NCBI RefSeq assembly: GCF_000633455.1
Contig: NZ_AYMG01000023.1
Coordinates: 248,001-312,000, forward strand
Source: Pedobacter jeongneungensis
Lineage (GTDB): Bacteria > Bacteroidota > Bacteroidia > Sphingobacteriales > Sphingobacteriaceae
Direction of reading: 5' to 3'
Length of the DNA stretch: 64,000 bases
Below are positions 23,563-33,649 of the stretch, piece by piece. The position numbers and the translations under genes were made by a program. Each line of letters begins with the position of its first letter. Position 1 is the first letter of the stretch. The notes below the pieces were generated by a model. The model had not been told where the DNA came from. It worked only from the letters and a program-made list of their open reading frames with translations, and did not search any database.

Positions 23563-26289
23563 ATGAAGATTTTTAGATTACCGTTTATTATACTTTTACT
23601 TTTATCAGCGTTCAGTTTCTCTTCGTCGGCCCAAACCGATACCGTAAGTATAAATACCATCATTACTAAAACCAATAAGGTTTTAAGTGATTACCCAAGC
23701 GAAAAAATTTATCTTCATTTTGATAAACCTTATTATGCCGTTGCCGATACCGTTTGGTTTAAGGCCTACGTTACCGAAAACCAGAATTTTTTATCAGGGA
23801 TCAGTAAAATCATTTATGTAGATGTAATCAATCAGAATGATTCACTCATTCAAACCATAAAATTACCGATTGCAGGTGGCTTTGCTTATGGCAATTTCCC
23901 TTTAGATCAGGTGAATTATAAACAGGGCAACTACCACATCAGGGCTTATACCCTATGGATGCTCAATAACGAAGATCCTGCCTATTTTAACAAAACTTTT
24001 TATGTGGGCGAAGCGATAGATAAAGAAGTAAAAACCCACATTACCTATAAAAACACCTCTACTGATAAGTTGGAAAAAATTGATGCAAGGGTACAATTTA
24101 AAGATGCCAACAATAAGCCCTACGCCAATAAAAATGTAAGCTGGCAGGTAGTTACGAGTTATACTGTAATTGCCAAAGGCAGAGGCACAACCGATGCCAA
24201 TGGTTATTTAACCATCGCCATGAGCAATGCCCAAAAGGCAGAATATCAGTTGCAAAAAGGGCAGCTGATTACGAGTATCAATACCACTGATAAAGACTTA
24301 GCCAGTAATACATTTTCGCTAAAAAATGCCATTCTGAGTAAAGATTTCCAGTTTTTTCCTGAAGGTGGAAACTTAATTGCCGGTTTAACGAACAAAGTAG
24401 CCTTCAAGGCCATTAAAAGCGATGGTTTAGGCATCAGCTCTAAAGGAACTGTTACCGATAACGATGGTAAAACGGTAGCCACTTTTACCGCTCAACATTT
24501 GGGCATGGGCAGTTTCAATTTAGCTGCCGAAACCGGAAAAACCTACAAAGCTGCAGTTACTTATGCCGATGGCACTACCCAGAATTATAATTTACCTGCA
24601 GTTAGCCCAAATGGCGTAACCATCAGCATCGATAACAGCAATGCTGATCAGGTAGCGATAAAAATCTCGGCCAATGATGCCTTTTTTGAGCAAAACCAGG
24701 GCAAAAAGCTTTATTTAATTGCCCAGAGCAAAGGCGTAATCTGTTATGGTGCACAAACCGCGTTATCAAATAAGGAGTATAATACCACTGTGCTTAAATC
24801 TAAATTCCCTAACGGAATTGCCCAGTTTACCCTATTTAACGAGTTTGGTAAACCCTTAAGTGAAAGATTGGTTTTTGTTCAGCAAAAAAACACTATGGTG
24901 GTGGCTTTAACCACCGCTGCCCCGGCCTATGGAGTTAAGAAAAAAGTAAAAATAAATGTGGCCGCTAAAAAAGATGGCGCTCCAATAGAGGGGAGTTTTT
25001 CTGTTGCCGTTGTTGATGAAACAAAAGTTCCATCGAGCGAAGATGCAACCAGTACCATTTTAACAGGCCTGTTATTGAGCAGCGACGTTAAAGGTTATAT
25101 CGAAAAGGCAAACTATTACTTTAATGCGCCAGACGCGAAGAAAAATGCTGATTTAGATGTGTTATTGCTTACCCAGGGGTACCGCAGCTTTAAATACACC
25201 GATATTATTGCTAATAAACTGCCTAAAATAGATTTCTTACCAGAACAAGGCATCGAAATCTCTGGGATATTACGTCAAAATAATGGTATTCCGGTGAGGA
25301 AAGGTGCTTTATTATTGAGTATTCCTGATAAACGTTTCAATTTGGAAGGCACTACCGACCCGGTTGGAAATTTCAAATTTTCGAACCTGGTATTTAACGA
25401 TTCATCAAAAGTAACCGTTTCGGCTAAATACAACGTAAACTATAAAAACATGACCTTAAGCTTAAACGGTGCTCCGGTTCCTTCGTTAACCAGAAACTTT
25501 AGTGCAGCAGAAGAGGTTTTAAATATCGATAGTGCCTTAACGAGTTATCTGGATAATAGCAAAAGACAATATGCTTATTTACATACTTTAAAAGATGTAA
25601 CCATTAAAGCTGCCGTAGTTCCAAAAGTAAGCCATAAAGATTACCCGGCACTAACCGGACTTAGTCAGATGGCCGACCACGAAATCAGTGGCGATCGTTT
25701 AAAAGGCTGTGGTTTATTAATCAACTGTTTACAGGGTATGCTGGCTGGTGTTACTTTTGTAGATAACAATTTCTATGTAAGCAGAGATTACAACCAGGGT
25801 AAAAAAATCCCGATGGGTATTTTCATCAATGGAATGAACGTTGATGTAAATCAGATCAATACGCTTGATGCCAATCAGATTGAATCGGTTGAGGTATTTT
25901 TAAGAGACGAGTTAGGTTTGGTAAACCGAGCTAACAATGTAAACGGGGTAATCGTATTTAACCAGAAAAAAGCACCAAAAGGCACCAAAATTTCGAAAGC
26001 GCAGTTAATGGATATGCTGCCTAAATATTACGAGCTAACATTCTCGCCACAGGGTTATAATAAAGAAAAACAGTTCTATTCGCCAAAATACGATGTGCCT
26101 GCAAGCATGAACCGCAACGATTTAAGAACAACCATTTACTGGAACCCTAAAGTAGTAACTGATGCCACAGGAAATGCCTCCTTCGAATATTACAACGCAG
26201 ATGGCAAAGGCCAGTACAAAGTAATTATAGAAGGTATTGATGCAAACGGAAATTTAGGAAGATCGGTGTTGAAATATCTCGTAAAATAA
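23563..26289 (+). CDS. Large exported MG2/TonB-plug-type protein, 908 residues
   Basis: Started at the ATG at 23563, which opens a signal peptide (MKIFRLPFIILLLLSAFSFS, then SSAQTD). A TTG 39 nt upstream is the only other candidate. The N-terminal third has the macroglobulin MG2-like motif SEKIYLHFDKPYYAVADTVW and repeated beta domains (about 150-560). A carboxypeptidase-regulatory-like domain (EISGILRQNNGIPVRKGALL) follows, and then a plug-like region with GIFINGMNVDVNQINTLDAN and QIESVEVFLRDELGL (about 755-800). The C-terminal YYNADGKGQYKVIIEGIDANG is another beta domain. Bacteroidota encode many such proteins; they lack the TonB barrel and their role is unknown, perhaps surface protein handling. 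The gene is single. Confidence 0.85.
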   Translation: MKIFRLPFIILLLLSAFSFSSSAQTDTVSINTIITKTNKVLSDYPSEKIYLHFDKPYYAVADTVWFKAYVTENQNFLSGISKIIYVDVINQNDSLIQTIKLPIAGGFAYGNFPLDQVNYKQGNYHIRAYTLWMLNNEDPAYFNKTFYVGEAIDKEVKTHITYKNTSTDKLEKIDARVQFKDANNKPYANKNVSWQVVTSYTVIAKGRGTTDANGYLTIAMSNAQKAEYQLQKGQLITSINTTDKDLASNTFSLKNAILSKDFQFFPEGGNLIAGLTNKVAFKAIKSDGLGISSKGTVTDNDGKTVATFTAQHLGMGSFNLAAETGKTYKAAVTYADGTTQNYNLPAVSPNGVTISIDNSNADQVAIKISANDAFFEQNQGKKLYLIAQSKGVICYGAQTALSNKEYNTTVLKSKFPNGIAQFTLFNEFGKPLSERLVFVQQKNTMVVALTTAAPAYGVKKKVKINVAAKKDGAPIEGSFSVAVVDETKVPSSEDATSTILTGLLLSSDVKGYIEKANYYFNAPDAKKNADLDVLLLTQGYRSFKYTDIIANKLPKIDFLPEQGIEISGILRQNNGIPVRKGALLLSIPDKRFNLEGTTDPVGNFKFSNLVFNDSSKVTVSAKYNVNYKNMTLSLNGAPVPSLTRNFSAAEEVLNIDSALTSYLDNSKRQYAYLHTLKDVTIKAAVVPKVSHKDYPALTGLSQMADHEISGDRLKGCGLLINCLQGMLAGVTFVDNNFYVSRDYNQGKKIPMGIFINGMNVDVNQINTLDANQIESVEVFLRDELGLVNRANNVNGVIVFNQKKAPKGTKISKAQLMDMLPKYYELTFSPQGYNKEKQFYSPKYDVPASMNRNDLRTTIYWNPKVVTDATGNASFEYYNADGKGQYKVIIEGIDANGNLGRSVLKYLVK

Positions 26290-26397
26290 GGGAAAGGAAT
26301 TTAAAGGTTGATGGTTCATAGTTTGATAGTTTATGGTCAATATCATACTATGAACCTTTAACCAACTAGATAACTTGTATTCTCGCCATCTCCCATC

Positions 26398-27357
26398 TTA
26401 CTTCACTTCAAATGGTAGCTTCTCTCCTTTTAAGCCCGCCAAAATATTCTTTACGATAATCTGCGCCATGGCTGCACGGGTTTCTTCAGTTGCTGAGCCA
26501 ATATGCGGCAGAACAGCAACGTTTTCCATCGAAAGTAAAGGATTCTCCTTATCCATGGGTTCGGGATTGGTAACATCTAAACCTGCTCCCCAGATTATTT
26601 TTTCTTCTAAAGCTTTAATCAGGTCTTTTTCATTGTGAATGCCCCCTCTGGCCGTGTTAATGAAAATCGAGTTTGATTTCATTTGTTTAAACACCTCAAG
26701 CGTAAATTTATCTTTGGTTTCTGGCGTAAGTGCGGTATGGACAGAAAGCACATCACTTTGTGCCAAAAGTTCTTCAAAAGATACATATTTGGCACCTATT
26801 GCTTTCTCAGCCTCTTCGTTACGCGAGCGGTTATGGTAAATTACAGCCATGTTGTAGGCTCCAATGCATTTTTTGGCCATCTCTAAGCCAATCTTCCCAA
26901 GACCGAAAATACCAAGGGTTTTGCCAGTCACCTCAATACCCAGTTCGGGTGTAGGCTCATAGTTTTTCCATTCGCCTTTAATAATTTTCTTATGCGAGTA
27001 GAAGGCCTTTCTTGAAACAGCAAGCATCAATAAAAAAGCGGTATCGGCTGTTGCACCACTTAACACACCGGGTGTATTCCCGATTGGAACATTTAATGCT
27101 TTTGCTGCAGCTACATCAACATTATCATAACCTACTGAGTGTAGCGCAATAACCTTTAAATGATTACAGGCTTTCAAAAATTCAGCATTAATTTTATTCG
27201 GACCAACACTAATAAAAGCATCCTGATCCTGGCAGGCCTTAATCAGTTCTTCAGGTGTAATCTGCTGGTTTTCTTTCCATTGGGTAACCGAAATGTTGTT
27301 TTCTTCCAGTTCTTTTAATCCAACCGGAGCAATGTTGCCACTTATAAATACTTTCAT
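26398..27357 (-). CDS. D-2-hydroxyacid dehydrogenase (glyoxylate/hydroxypyruvate reductase-like)
   Basis: 319 residues of the D-isomer-specific 2-hydroxyacid dehydrogenase family. The NAD(P)-binding motif is GLGKIG at 152-157. Catalytic residues appear as NTARGG (Arg, about 236), NPEP with the Glu partner, and PHIGSATEETR with the catalytic His (about 286). VGYDNVDV and ADTAFLLMLAVSR are typical. Such enzymes reduce glyoxylate or hydroxypyruvate to glycolate or glycerate in the cytoplasm; the closest layout is the GyaR/GhrB group. It is a single gene convergent with the preceding large exported protein. Confidence 0.92.
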   Translation of the reverse strand: MKVFISGNIAPVGLKELEENNISVTQWKENQQITPEELIKACQDQDAFISVGPNKINAEFLKACNHLKVIALHSVGYDNVDVAAAKALNVPIGNTPGVLSGATADTAFLLMLAVSRKAFYSHKKIIKGEWKNYEPTPELGIEVTGKTLGIFGLGKIGLEMAKKCIGAYNMAVIYHNRSRNEEAEKAIGAKYVSFEELLAQSDVLSVHTALTPETKDKFTLEVFKQMKSNSIFINTARGGIHNEKDLIKALEEKIIWGAGLDVTNPEPMDKENPLLSMENVAVLPHIGSATEETRAAMAQIIVKNILAGLKGEKLPFEVK

Positions 27358-27418
27358 GCTTTATTTAACAGTAAACCTTTTAAGGTGTTTTGGATAATAC
27401 AAATTGACCTGTAAAGCA

Positions 27419-28228
27419 TTATTTTACAGTTGCTGATAGCATCTCATAAGTATTTGCACTAAAATAGCCCAGGGCTTGATTGGAAATATTGGAAGTTGGA
27501 TTAGCAGGTGTAGTACCCTGGTTTGGCCCGCGGTTAGATTGCTGACTTAAAGCATACCAATAATCGAAAATATTCGAATCAATGCACTCCATTTCTATTC
27601 TAATCTTATCGTTAGCGTTTAATTCGTCGCTGTCATGATCGTTGGTAGGAGGTTTAAAAAACAACTGAAGCCTAAGGTCGTTGCCATTCGTTAACCGATC
27701 GTTATTTACATAAAAACGTTCTGATAATACATCGTTTACGTATAAATTAAAGTGATAAAAATTGGTTTCATTGGCCGGATCTTTTAAAAATACAGCGGCA
27801 GTTTTACGCTCTCTGCCAAAGAAAAAGTTTTTAATTACGCCGATCGAATCCATTTTAACCACATTGGGCATTTTAGAACTGGCTGTATAGGTTTGTCCTT
27901 CGGCAGTAACGTTTAAACTATAAATAACACCCGGCACGCCTTTCATTTTATTAATATAGGTTCCTGGTGTTGTACCTTCTTTAAAAATATAAGTATTTCC
28001 CTTATTATCGGTTACAGTTACGCTTGCTCCCGAAACTTTTGGAAAAACATTGGCTTCGGTATAACCGATGGTTTTGCTGATCTTAATCTGCTGATCGATC
28101 AATTGATCATTTATTTTTCCTTCAATAACAATTTGAGGATCGGCGTTCTCGGTATCAATAGTAATAATTTTCTTGCAACCGGTAAAACAAAAAGTGAACA
28201 GCGAAAGGTATATAATCAGTTTTTTCAT
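27419..28228 (-). CDS. DUF4249-family outer-membrane lipoprotein
   Basis: 269 residues, started at the ATG at 28226-28228 because that opens the lipoprotein signal MKKLIIYLSLFTFCFTGC; the open frame extends 147 nt upstream into the receptor gene but has no signal there. The mature part begins with KKIITIDTENADPQIVIEGK and has Ig-like strands (ISKTIGYTEANVFPKVSGAS). This is the DUF4249 pattern, including the characteristic VTDNKGNTYIF. DUF4249 lipoproteins are encoded next to TonB receptors and are thought to be surface partners of the barrel, comparable to SusD. It starts 4 nt after the receptor stop. Confidence 0.88.
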   Translation of the reverse strand: MKKLIIYLSLFTFCFTGCKKIITIDTENADPQIVIEGKINDQLIDQQIKISKTIGYTEANVFPKVSGASVTVTDNKGNTYIFKEGTTPGTYINKMKGVPGVIYSLNVTAEGQTYTASSKMPNVVKMDSIGVIKNFFFGRERKTAAVFLKDPANETNFYHFNLYVNDVLSERFYVNNDRLTNGNDLRLQLFFKPPTNDHDSDELNANDKIRIEMECIDSNIFDYWYALSQQSNRGPNQGTTPANPTSNISNQALGYFSANTYEMLSATVK

Positions 28229-28232
28229 TGTT

Positions 28233-30557
28233 TTAAAATTTAAAGTTCCAGGTAACTGATGGAATAAGGCCAAACAGGGAAGTTTGCTGCGCAGCCGTTT
28301 TAGTCGGGTCGTTCGGATCGGTAATAAACTCGATTGAGTAGGGATTTTTCCGGGCCAGTAAATTATAAATCCCAAAATTCCAGCTCGATTGGTATTTCCT
28401 TCCAGGTTTTCCTTCTAAAGTAGCGCTTACATCTAAACGCATGTTATAAGGCATACGGCCGGCATTTCTTTGGGTATAGTAATAAGCCATTTGTCCGCCG
28501 ATGCTATATTTACCTGCCGGATAAGTTACCGCATTACCCGTGCTATAAATAAAACTCGAAGAGAATGTCCAGCGCTTGGTCATGTTGTAAATGCCCACTA
28601 CCGAAACATCATGTGTACGGTCTTGTCTTGCAGGGAAATACTTTCCATTATTCAGCTCGGTAAATTTACGCTCTGTGCGCGATAAGGTATAACCCACCCA
28701 ACCGTTCAGTTTACCAAATTTCTTTTTGAAAAACAGTTCCATTCCATAAGCACGGCCTACACCATATAATAATTCAGATTCTACATTCGAATTGGCCAGC
28801 AGTTCTGCCGCATTTTTATAATCGATCTGGTTTTGCAACCATTTGTAATAAATCTCTCCCGAAAGTTCGTAATTATTATCTTCGATATTTTTAAAATAAC
28901 CTAAAGCTACCTGATCGGCAATTTCGGGCTTAATGTTATTGCTACTCAACACATACTGATCGGTAGGCGAGCTGGAAGTGGCGTTGGTTAAAATGTGTAC
29001 ATTTTGTGTATTGCGGTTGTAGGACGCTTTTATTGAGTTTTGTTCGTTAAATAGATAGCTTACCGAAAAACGCGGCTCTAGGTTCAAATAGTTTTTATAA
29101 AATTTCCCTTTGGCTACATTTGCAGTTGAAACAATATCTCCATTGGCATCATAAGTACTAAAATTGCCCGGCCCCATTAAAGAGAAAGCAGCCAAACGCA
29201 CACCATATAAAAAGTTTAAATGGTCGTTAACCGCCCATTCGTCAGAAATATAAGCTGCAGATTCAATGCCGTAGCGCCTTTCCTGTGTGAGCGAATTTAC
29301 CTGCGATGCTTCATCGCTATCAATATCAATAGGAGAAATGCGGTGTTGTGTCGCATTTAACCCGAACCTAAGGGTATGTTTATTGCTGAAATACTGAAAA
29401 TCTTCTTTAAAGTTAAAATCGCGGACCAACGAAGTGGCCTTAAAATTTGTGGCATCATTTAACAAACGTACCGTATAATTATAGTTGTTATAAATTAACG
29501 AGGTATTCGAAAACAAACGGTCGCTAAAAATATGGTTTAAACGGATGGTCGTGGTTACATTTCCCCAGTTGTTCTCAAACAGATCCTTCACACCAATATT
29601 ATCTTTACCGAAATAGCCTGAAATGTAAATGGTATTTCTATCGTTGATCTTGTAATTTGCCTTTGCGTTAATGTCATAAAAATTCAGCGTACTGCCATTT
29701 ACCGACGAATCTGGCGAAGAGCGTAAAAACAGATCGATATAGGTTCTGCGGAAACTCACCATAAAAGAGCCCTTATCCTTTACAATTGGTCCTTCGGCTT
29801 TTAAACGTGAAGCGATCAGCCCGATCCCGCCCTGAAATTTAAATTCTTTATTGTTGCCATCATCCATTTTAACATCTAAAACAGAAGATAATCGACCACC
29901 ATATTGTGCCGGCATACCACCTTTATACAAGCTTACATCTTTAATGGCATCAGCGTTAAATGTAGAGAAAAAGCCAAGTAAGTGTGATGAATTGTACACC
30001 ACGGCTTCATCCAGAATAATCAGGTTCTGATCGGCAGCACCGCCACGCACATAAAAACCGGTATTTCCTTCACCGCCCGATTTTACGCCCGGCAATAACT
30101 GGATGGTTTTTAAAATATCTTTTTCGCCCAGTAACACAGGAATGGAATTAAGCAGCTTCATATCGATCTTCTCGAGCCCCATTTGTGCACTTTTAACGTT
30201 TTCATTTTTACGGTTATTTGCACTTACTGTTACTTCTGCCAAGTCGTTTGCACTCTTTAGTTCTTCATTTAACTTGGTATCTTTGGTTAAATTGATCGTT
30301 TTAATTATTGAAGCATAACCCGTATAACTCACTGTTACCGTATAGGTTCCTTCGGGTTGTGTTAGGGCGAAGTAGCCATAATTATTGGTCAGTGTTGCAA
30401 CAGTAGGGGTGCCAGAAATCTTTACAGTGGCGCCAATCAGCGTTTCGCCTGTGCCCGCATCCCGGATGGTACCACTAAGGGTAAATTTATTCTGAGCAAA
30501 AAGAACTGTACTGGAAAAAAGAAGGAGGAATAAAGCTAAGTAGTGTTTTATGGGCAT
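28233..30557 (-). CDS. TonB-dependent outer-membrane receptor
   Basis: 774 residues. A signal peptide (about 1-21) is followed by a carboxypeptidase-regulatory-like domain (FTLSGTIRDAGTGETLIGAT, about 25-105), then the plug domain with GEKDILKTIQLLPGVKSGGE and GFYVRGGAADQNLIILDEAV (about 145-185). The rest is a 22-strand-type barrel ending in an aromatic C-terminus (GLIPSVTWNFKF), as needed for outer-membrane assembly. It is energised by TonB to take up an unknown ligand. It pairs with the DUF4249 lipoprotein immediately downstream. A perfect -7 element precedes it. Confidence 0.93.
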   Translation of the reverse strand: MPIKHYLALFLLLFSSTVLFAQNKFTLSGTIRDAGTGETLIGATVKISGTPTVATLTNNYGYFALTQPEGTYTVTVSYTGYASIIKTINLTKDTKLNEELKSANDLAEVTVSANNRKNENVKSAQMGLEKIDMKLLNSIPVLLGEKDILKTIQLLPGVKSGGEGNTGFYVRGGAADQNLIILDEAVVYNSSHLLGFFSTFNADAIKDVSLYKGGMPAQYGGRLSSVLDVKMDDGNNKEFKFQGGIGLIASRLKAEGPIVKDKGSFMVSFRRTYIDLFLRSSPDSSVNGSTLNFYDINAKANYKINDRNTIYISGYFGKDNIGVKDLFENNWGNVTTTIRLNHIFSDRLFSNTSLIYNNYNYTVRLLNDATNFKATSLVRDFNFKEDFQYFSNKHTLRFGLNATQHRISPIDIDSDEASQVNSLTQERRYGIESAAYISDEWAVNDHLNFLYGVRLAAFSLMGPGNFSTYDANGDIVSTANVAKGKFYKNYLNLEPRFSVSYLFNEQNSIKASYNRNTQNVHILTNATSSSPTDQYVLSSNNIKPEIADQVALGYFKNIEDNNYELSGEIYYKWLQNQIDYKNAAELLANSNVESELLYGVGRAYGMELFFKKKFGKLNGWVGYTLSRTERKFTELNNGKYFPARQDRTHDVSVVGIYNMTKRWTFSSSFIYSTGNAVTYPAGKYSIGGQMAYYYTQRNAGRMPYNMRLDVSATLEGKPGRKYQSSWNFGIYNLLARKNPYSIEFITDPNDPTKTAAQQTSLFGLIPSVTWNFKF

Positions 30558-30588
30558 ATCGGCTACTATCTAATTTTAAGATGGAAAC

Positions 30589-30596
30589 CAAATGTA
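30589..30596 (-). promoter_or_regulatory. -7 element (TACATTTG) of the receptor/DUF4249 operon
   Basis: An exact TAnnTTTG match on the minus strand, ending about 31 nt before the receptor ATG. It indicates that the receptor pair is transcribed separately from the cytochrome gene upstream. Confidence 0.55.
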
Positions 30597-30655
30597 CGAA
30601 ATCCATGTCCTTTTAATGGAAAATCATTAATTTCTTAATGTAAGTTTGGTTTTTA

Positions 30656-31852
30656 CTACTTATTAACGGGATAAATGCCAATATGGTGTGAACGCAACAG
30701 GTAAGCGCTCAAATCATTTTTACCAGCTTGCTGAAAAGTGATTAGTTTTGAAGGTTCTTTAGGCATATGGCAATCGATACAATTGGTGGTGAGCAATCCT
30801 TTTGCCAAAGTAGCCTTGCTGTGTTTTGTAGTTTGATGACAGCTCACACACCGCTGCGAATAAATGGTTAGGTTGCCTTTTATATTTTCGTGTGTGTTGT
30901 GGCACGATTGGCACGTCATGGTTTCGCTTTTGCGGTAGCAGTTGCTACCCATCAACATGGTCGCCTGGTTGCCGTGTACATCAGGGGTTCCTCCACCAAA
31001 ACCTACAAAATCCTGTTGATAGTAATCATCTAAATTATCGCCGGGTTTAAAACCAAATACCGATTTTTGCGTAACCAGGGTATTGCCAGAGTGACATACG
31101 CTGCAAGCGTCCATCTTTTGCTTGCGCGAAAGTGTTTTATAAATCGCGATGAATTTTGCTGTTTTTTCTTTAGGGTTTTCCATATGAAATACCACATGTT
31201 GTTTACCCGGCCCATGGCAGCGCTCGCAATCTATTCCATAAATTAACGAACCTTTTTCCATTTCCTCATCCATTACAAAAGCCGATTTTTGGGTCAGCTT
31301 TTTTTCTACATAAGAACCATGGCATTCGAGACAGCGACTGGTTATGCCCCTGTCGTAATAAAATCTGTCACGTGGGAAACCCGGACTAATGGCCCAGTTC
31401 CGGATACCTGAAAAATATGATAAAGGCAGTTCATAAAGTTTTTTTCCCTGCCAGTAAGCGTAAGTATAAGCTTTTTCACCTGAACCGAACTGGATATCAA
31501 ACTTTTGGGTACGCACGGCTTTTCCATCCTGGTAAGCCACCTGAAAGATACCGCTGTCTCTCTTTTCGATTACGACCTTTTGATGTGCGTCAAATAAAAA
31601 GCTGTTCGAATCAGTTGCAAAAACTTTTAACAAAGCTGCATCTACCACAGGTTTAGAGGTTAAACCATGTGGACTGTGCGCATAAGATTGGGATAAATCT
31701 TTGTGGCATTTTATACAGGTAGCCGCTCCGGTATAAGCTTCACCCCTGATATCTTTTGGCAATTGATCAGCAGCATTCATGCATCTTGAAAGGATAATGA
31801 TGACCACAGTCATCGACCCTAAAATTAAGAGGATACGTTTTATACCTTTCAA
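30656..31852 (-). CDS. Seven-haem cytochrome c, membrane-anchored
   Basis: 398 residues with seven CxxCH haem-binding motifs: CIKCH (46-50), CLECH, CERCH, CSVCH, CQSCH, CVSCH and CIDCH. The N-terminus (MKGIKRILLILGSMTVVIII, then LSRC) is a signal anchor or lipoprotein signal. No ATG exists in frame between the upstream stop and this signal, so TTG at 31850-31852 is the inferred start. Multihaem cytochromes of this type transfer electrons in the periplasm or act as reductases; no dedicated partner is present. It begins 19 nt after the GH5 stop on the same strand, so it probably belongs to the carbohydrate locus transcript, an unusual association. Confidence 0.88.
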   Translation of the reverse strand: MKGIKRILLILGSMTVVIIILSRCMNAADQLPKDIRGEAYTGAATCIKCHKDLSQSYAHSPHGLTSKPVVDAALLKVFATDSNSFLFDAHQKVVIEKRDSGIFQVAYQDGKAVRTQKFDIQFGSGEKAYTYAYWQGKKLYELPLSYFSGIRNWAISPGFPRDRFYYDRGITSRCLECHGSYVEKKLTQKSAFVMDEEMEKGSLIYGIDCERCHGPGKQHVVFHMENPKEKTAKFIAIYKTLSRKQKMDACSVCHSGNTLVTQKSVFGFKPGDNLDDYYQQDFVGFGGGTPDVHGNQATMLMGSNCYRKSETMTCQSCHNTHENIKGNLTIYSQRCVSCHQTTKHSKATLAKGLLTTNCIDCHMPKEPSKLITFQQAGKNDLSAYLLRSHHIGIYPVNK

Positions 31853-31871
31853 GATGATGTTTTGGTTAGTT

Positions 31872-33623
31872 TTATTTTACGAACTGAATATAGCTAAAAT
31901 TATAACCTCCTGTTGTTGCCAATACTTTAATTTTTTGCTTACCTGCCTTTAAAGCAATGTTTTTGATTTCAAATGGAGCGAACTTCTTTGCATCGCCCGT
32001 ATTCGGGACAGCAACAGCTTTTGCCACTTCTTTATCATCAACTAAAACTGTTATGCTACCAGCAGCATGATCTGCCGCGGCATTAATTTTTAAGGTATAA
32101 ACTCCTTTTTGCGCAACATTTACCGTGTATTGCAACCATTCGCCATTTTCGATGTGGTTTACATAATACTTTTCATAATGGATCGAGTCTCTCGTGATAT
32201 CTACCCCATCATTGCGGTAAATCCTGCCTCTGTTTCCAGCCGACCTTTTTCCGGTTGAAACATGATAATCGGCCGTATCCGTATCGAAATAGGCAAAACC
32301 ATTTTTACCCAGGTCGTAATCTACCGCATAAATAATGCTTTTATCTTTAATTAAATTAGCCTTAAAAGGTTTAGTTTCATTGCTAAAAGGCTGACGGATC
32401 ATCGCATCGATTACATCGCGGTGGATAATGGTGTTCTCCAGTTTCGAATAGATGGCCAGTTCCATTAAACCACTATATACATTGCTATCTTTCGGTTTAT
32501 TGCCGCCATTGTTCATGTACCTCACCAGCGCATCGTAATTGGGATTCGATTTAATTTCCATCGGATTATTGGAACCAATTTTCTTTAAAGGCCACCATGA
32601 CCAGCCAATATTATTCTTTTCCAACAGGTTGATGGCATCAGTAAACCATCCATTAGAGTTTTCTCCTGTTTCGCCCAGCCAGACAGGAACATTTTGCTCA
32701 TCGCGGGCTTTTATAATGTGTGCAATTGAGTTCTGATCGTTATAATTCCAGTATTTATGGTAACTCAATACCATATTTTTATCCCAAAGTGGAAAAATAC
32801 CGTTATAATTATTGCCCCAACCGTTACCTTCGATGATGATGATGTGTTTTTGGTCAACTTCGCGGATGGCCTTGGTAATTTCTACCATCAATTTTCTCAG
32901 TGGGGCATTCGTTTTTTCTTTTGTTCCGTTTTTATCTTCTGTTGGGTTTTCGAAACCATAATTCGGTTCGTTTAAGATGTCGTAAGCACCAATATGAGGT
33001 TCATTTTTATAACGTTCGGCCAATTTTTTCCAAAGTGCAATGGTTTTTTGCTGATTGGCTTCGCTATCCCATAAATACGGTTTTGATGGATCGCGGTCGG
33101 CAATGTTTACATCATTTCCCTGTCCGCCAGGTGCCGCATGTAAATCTAAAATCAGGTACATTTTATTGGCTTTACACCAGGCCAAAAGGCTATCAGTTAA
33201 AGCGAAACCTTTCACCAGCCAGGTATTCTGTCCTGCAACCGGCTCTTTATCAACTGGCAGGGTATATAAATTGTAATGCATGGGCAAACGGATGGAGTTG
33301 AAGCCCCAGCGTTTCATCGAATCGACATCTATTTTGCGGGTATGATTGGCCAGCCAGGCATCGTAAAACTCCTGGGTCTGTTTCGGTCCCATCAATTCTT
33401 CTATCCGTTCGCGGATCCTGTACTGCTGCGATTCTTTATTGATTTTTAGCATGTAACCTTCCTGAAGCATCCAGCCACCTAAGCCAATGCCACGGAGCAA
33501 CACATTTTCGTCCTTTTCATTCACTATTTTTTTACCATCTGCCTTTAAAAAACCCTGACTAAAACCTGTAAATGAAATGGTGCCAAGCAGAAATGTATAT
33601 AAAATTGATTTTGTAAAATTCAT
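31872..33623 (-). CDS. Glycoside hydrolase family 5 enzyme with C-terminal CBM6-like module
   Basis: 583 residues with a signal peptide (1-22). The GH5 TIM barrel spans about 30-400. The acid/base glutamate is E219 in AYDILNEPNYG, and the nucleophile is E318 in VWLGETGENS. Other family residues are RLPMHYNL (Arg, about 112), DLHAAPGGQ and SYHKYW. Residues about 450-583 form a beta-sandwich with NGEWLQYTVNVAQKGVYTLK, the CBM6/35 pattern. The barrel resembles exo-beta-1,3-glucanase-like GH5 members, but the subfamily is not certain. It lies 26 nt downstream of the GH30 gene and should act with it on a beta-glucan. Confidence 0.9.
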   Translation of the reverse strand: MNFTKSILYTFLLGTISFTGFSQGFLKADGKKIVNEKDENVLLRGIGLGGWMLQEGYMLKINKESQQYRIRERIEELMGPKQTQEFYDAWLANHTRKIDVDSMKRWGFNSIRLPMHYNLYTLPVDKEPVAGQNTWLVKGFALTDSLLAWCKANKMYLILDLHAAPGGQGNDVNIADRDPSKPYLWDSEANQQKTIALWKKLAERYKNEPHIGAYDILNEPNYGFENPTEDKNGTKEKTNAPLRKLMVEITKAIREVDQKHIIIIEGNGWGNNYNGIFPLWDKNMVLSYHKYWNYNDQNSIAHIIKARDEQNVPVWLGETGENSNGWFTDAINLLEKNNIGWSWWPLKKIGSNNPMEIKSNPNYDALVRYMNNGGNKPKDSNVYSGLMELAIYSKLENTIIHRDVIDAMIRQPFSNETKPFKANLIKDKSIIYAVDYDLGKNGFAYFDTDTADYHVSTGKRSAGNRGRIYRNDGVDITRDSIHYEKYYVNHIENGEWLQYTVNVAQKGVYTLKINAAADHAAGSITVLVDDKEVAKAVAVPNTGDAKKFAPFEIKNIALKAGKQKIKVLATTGGYNFSYIQFVK

Positions 33624-33649
33624 AAAAAATAAGGTTAGGTTTTAGATGA

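Noticed and set aside
28229-28375. Longer N-terminus for the DUF4249 gene
   Set aside because: The extension lies inside the receptor gene and would place 49 residues before the lipoprotein signal.
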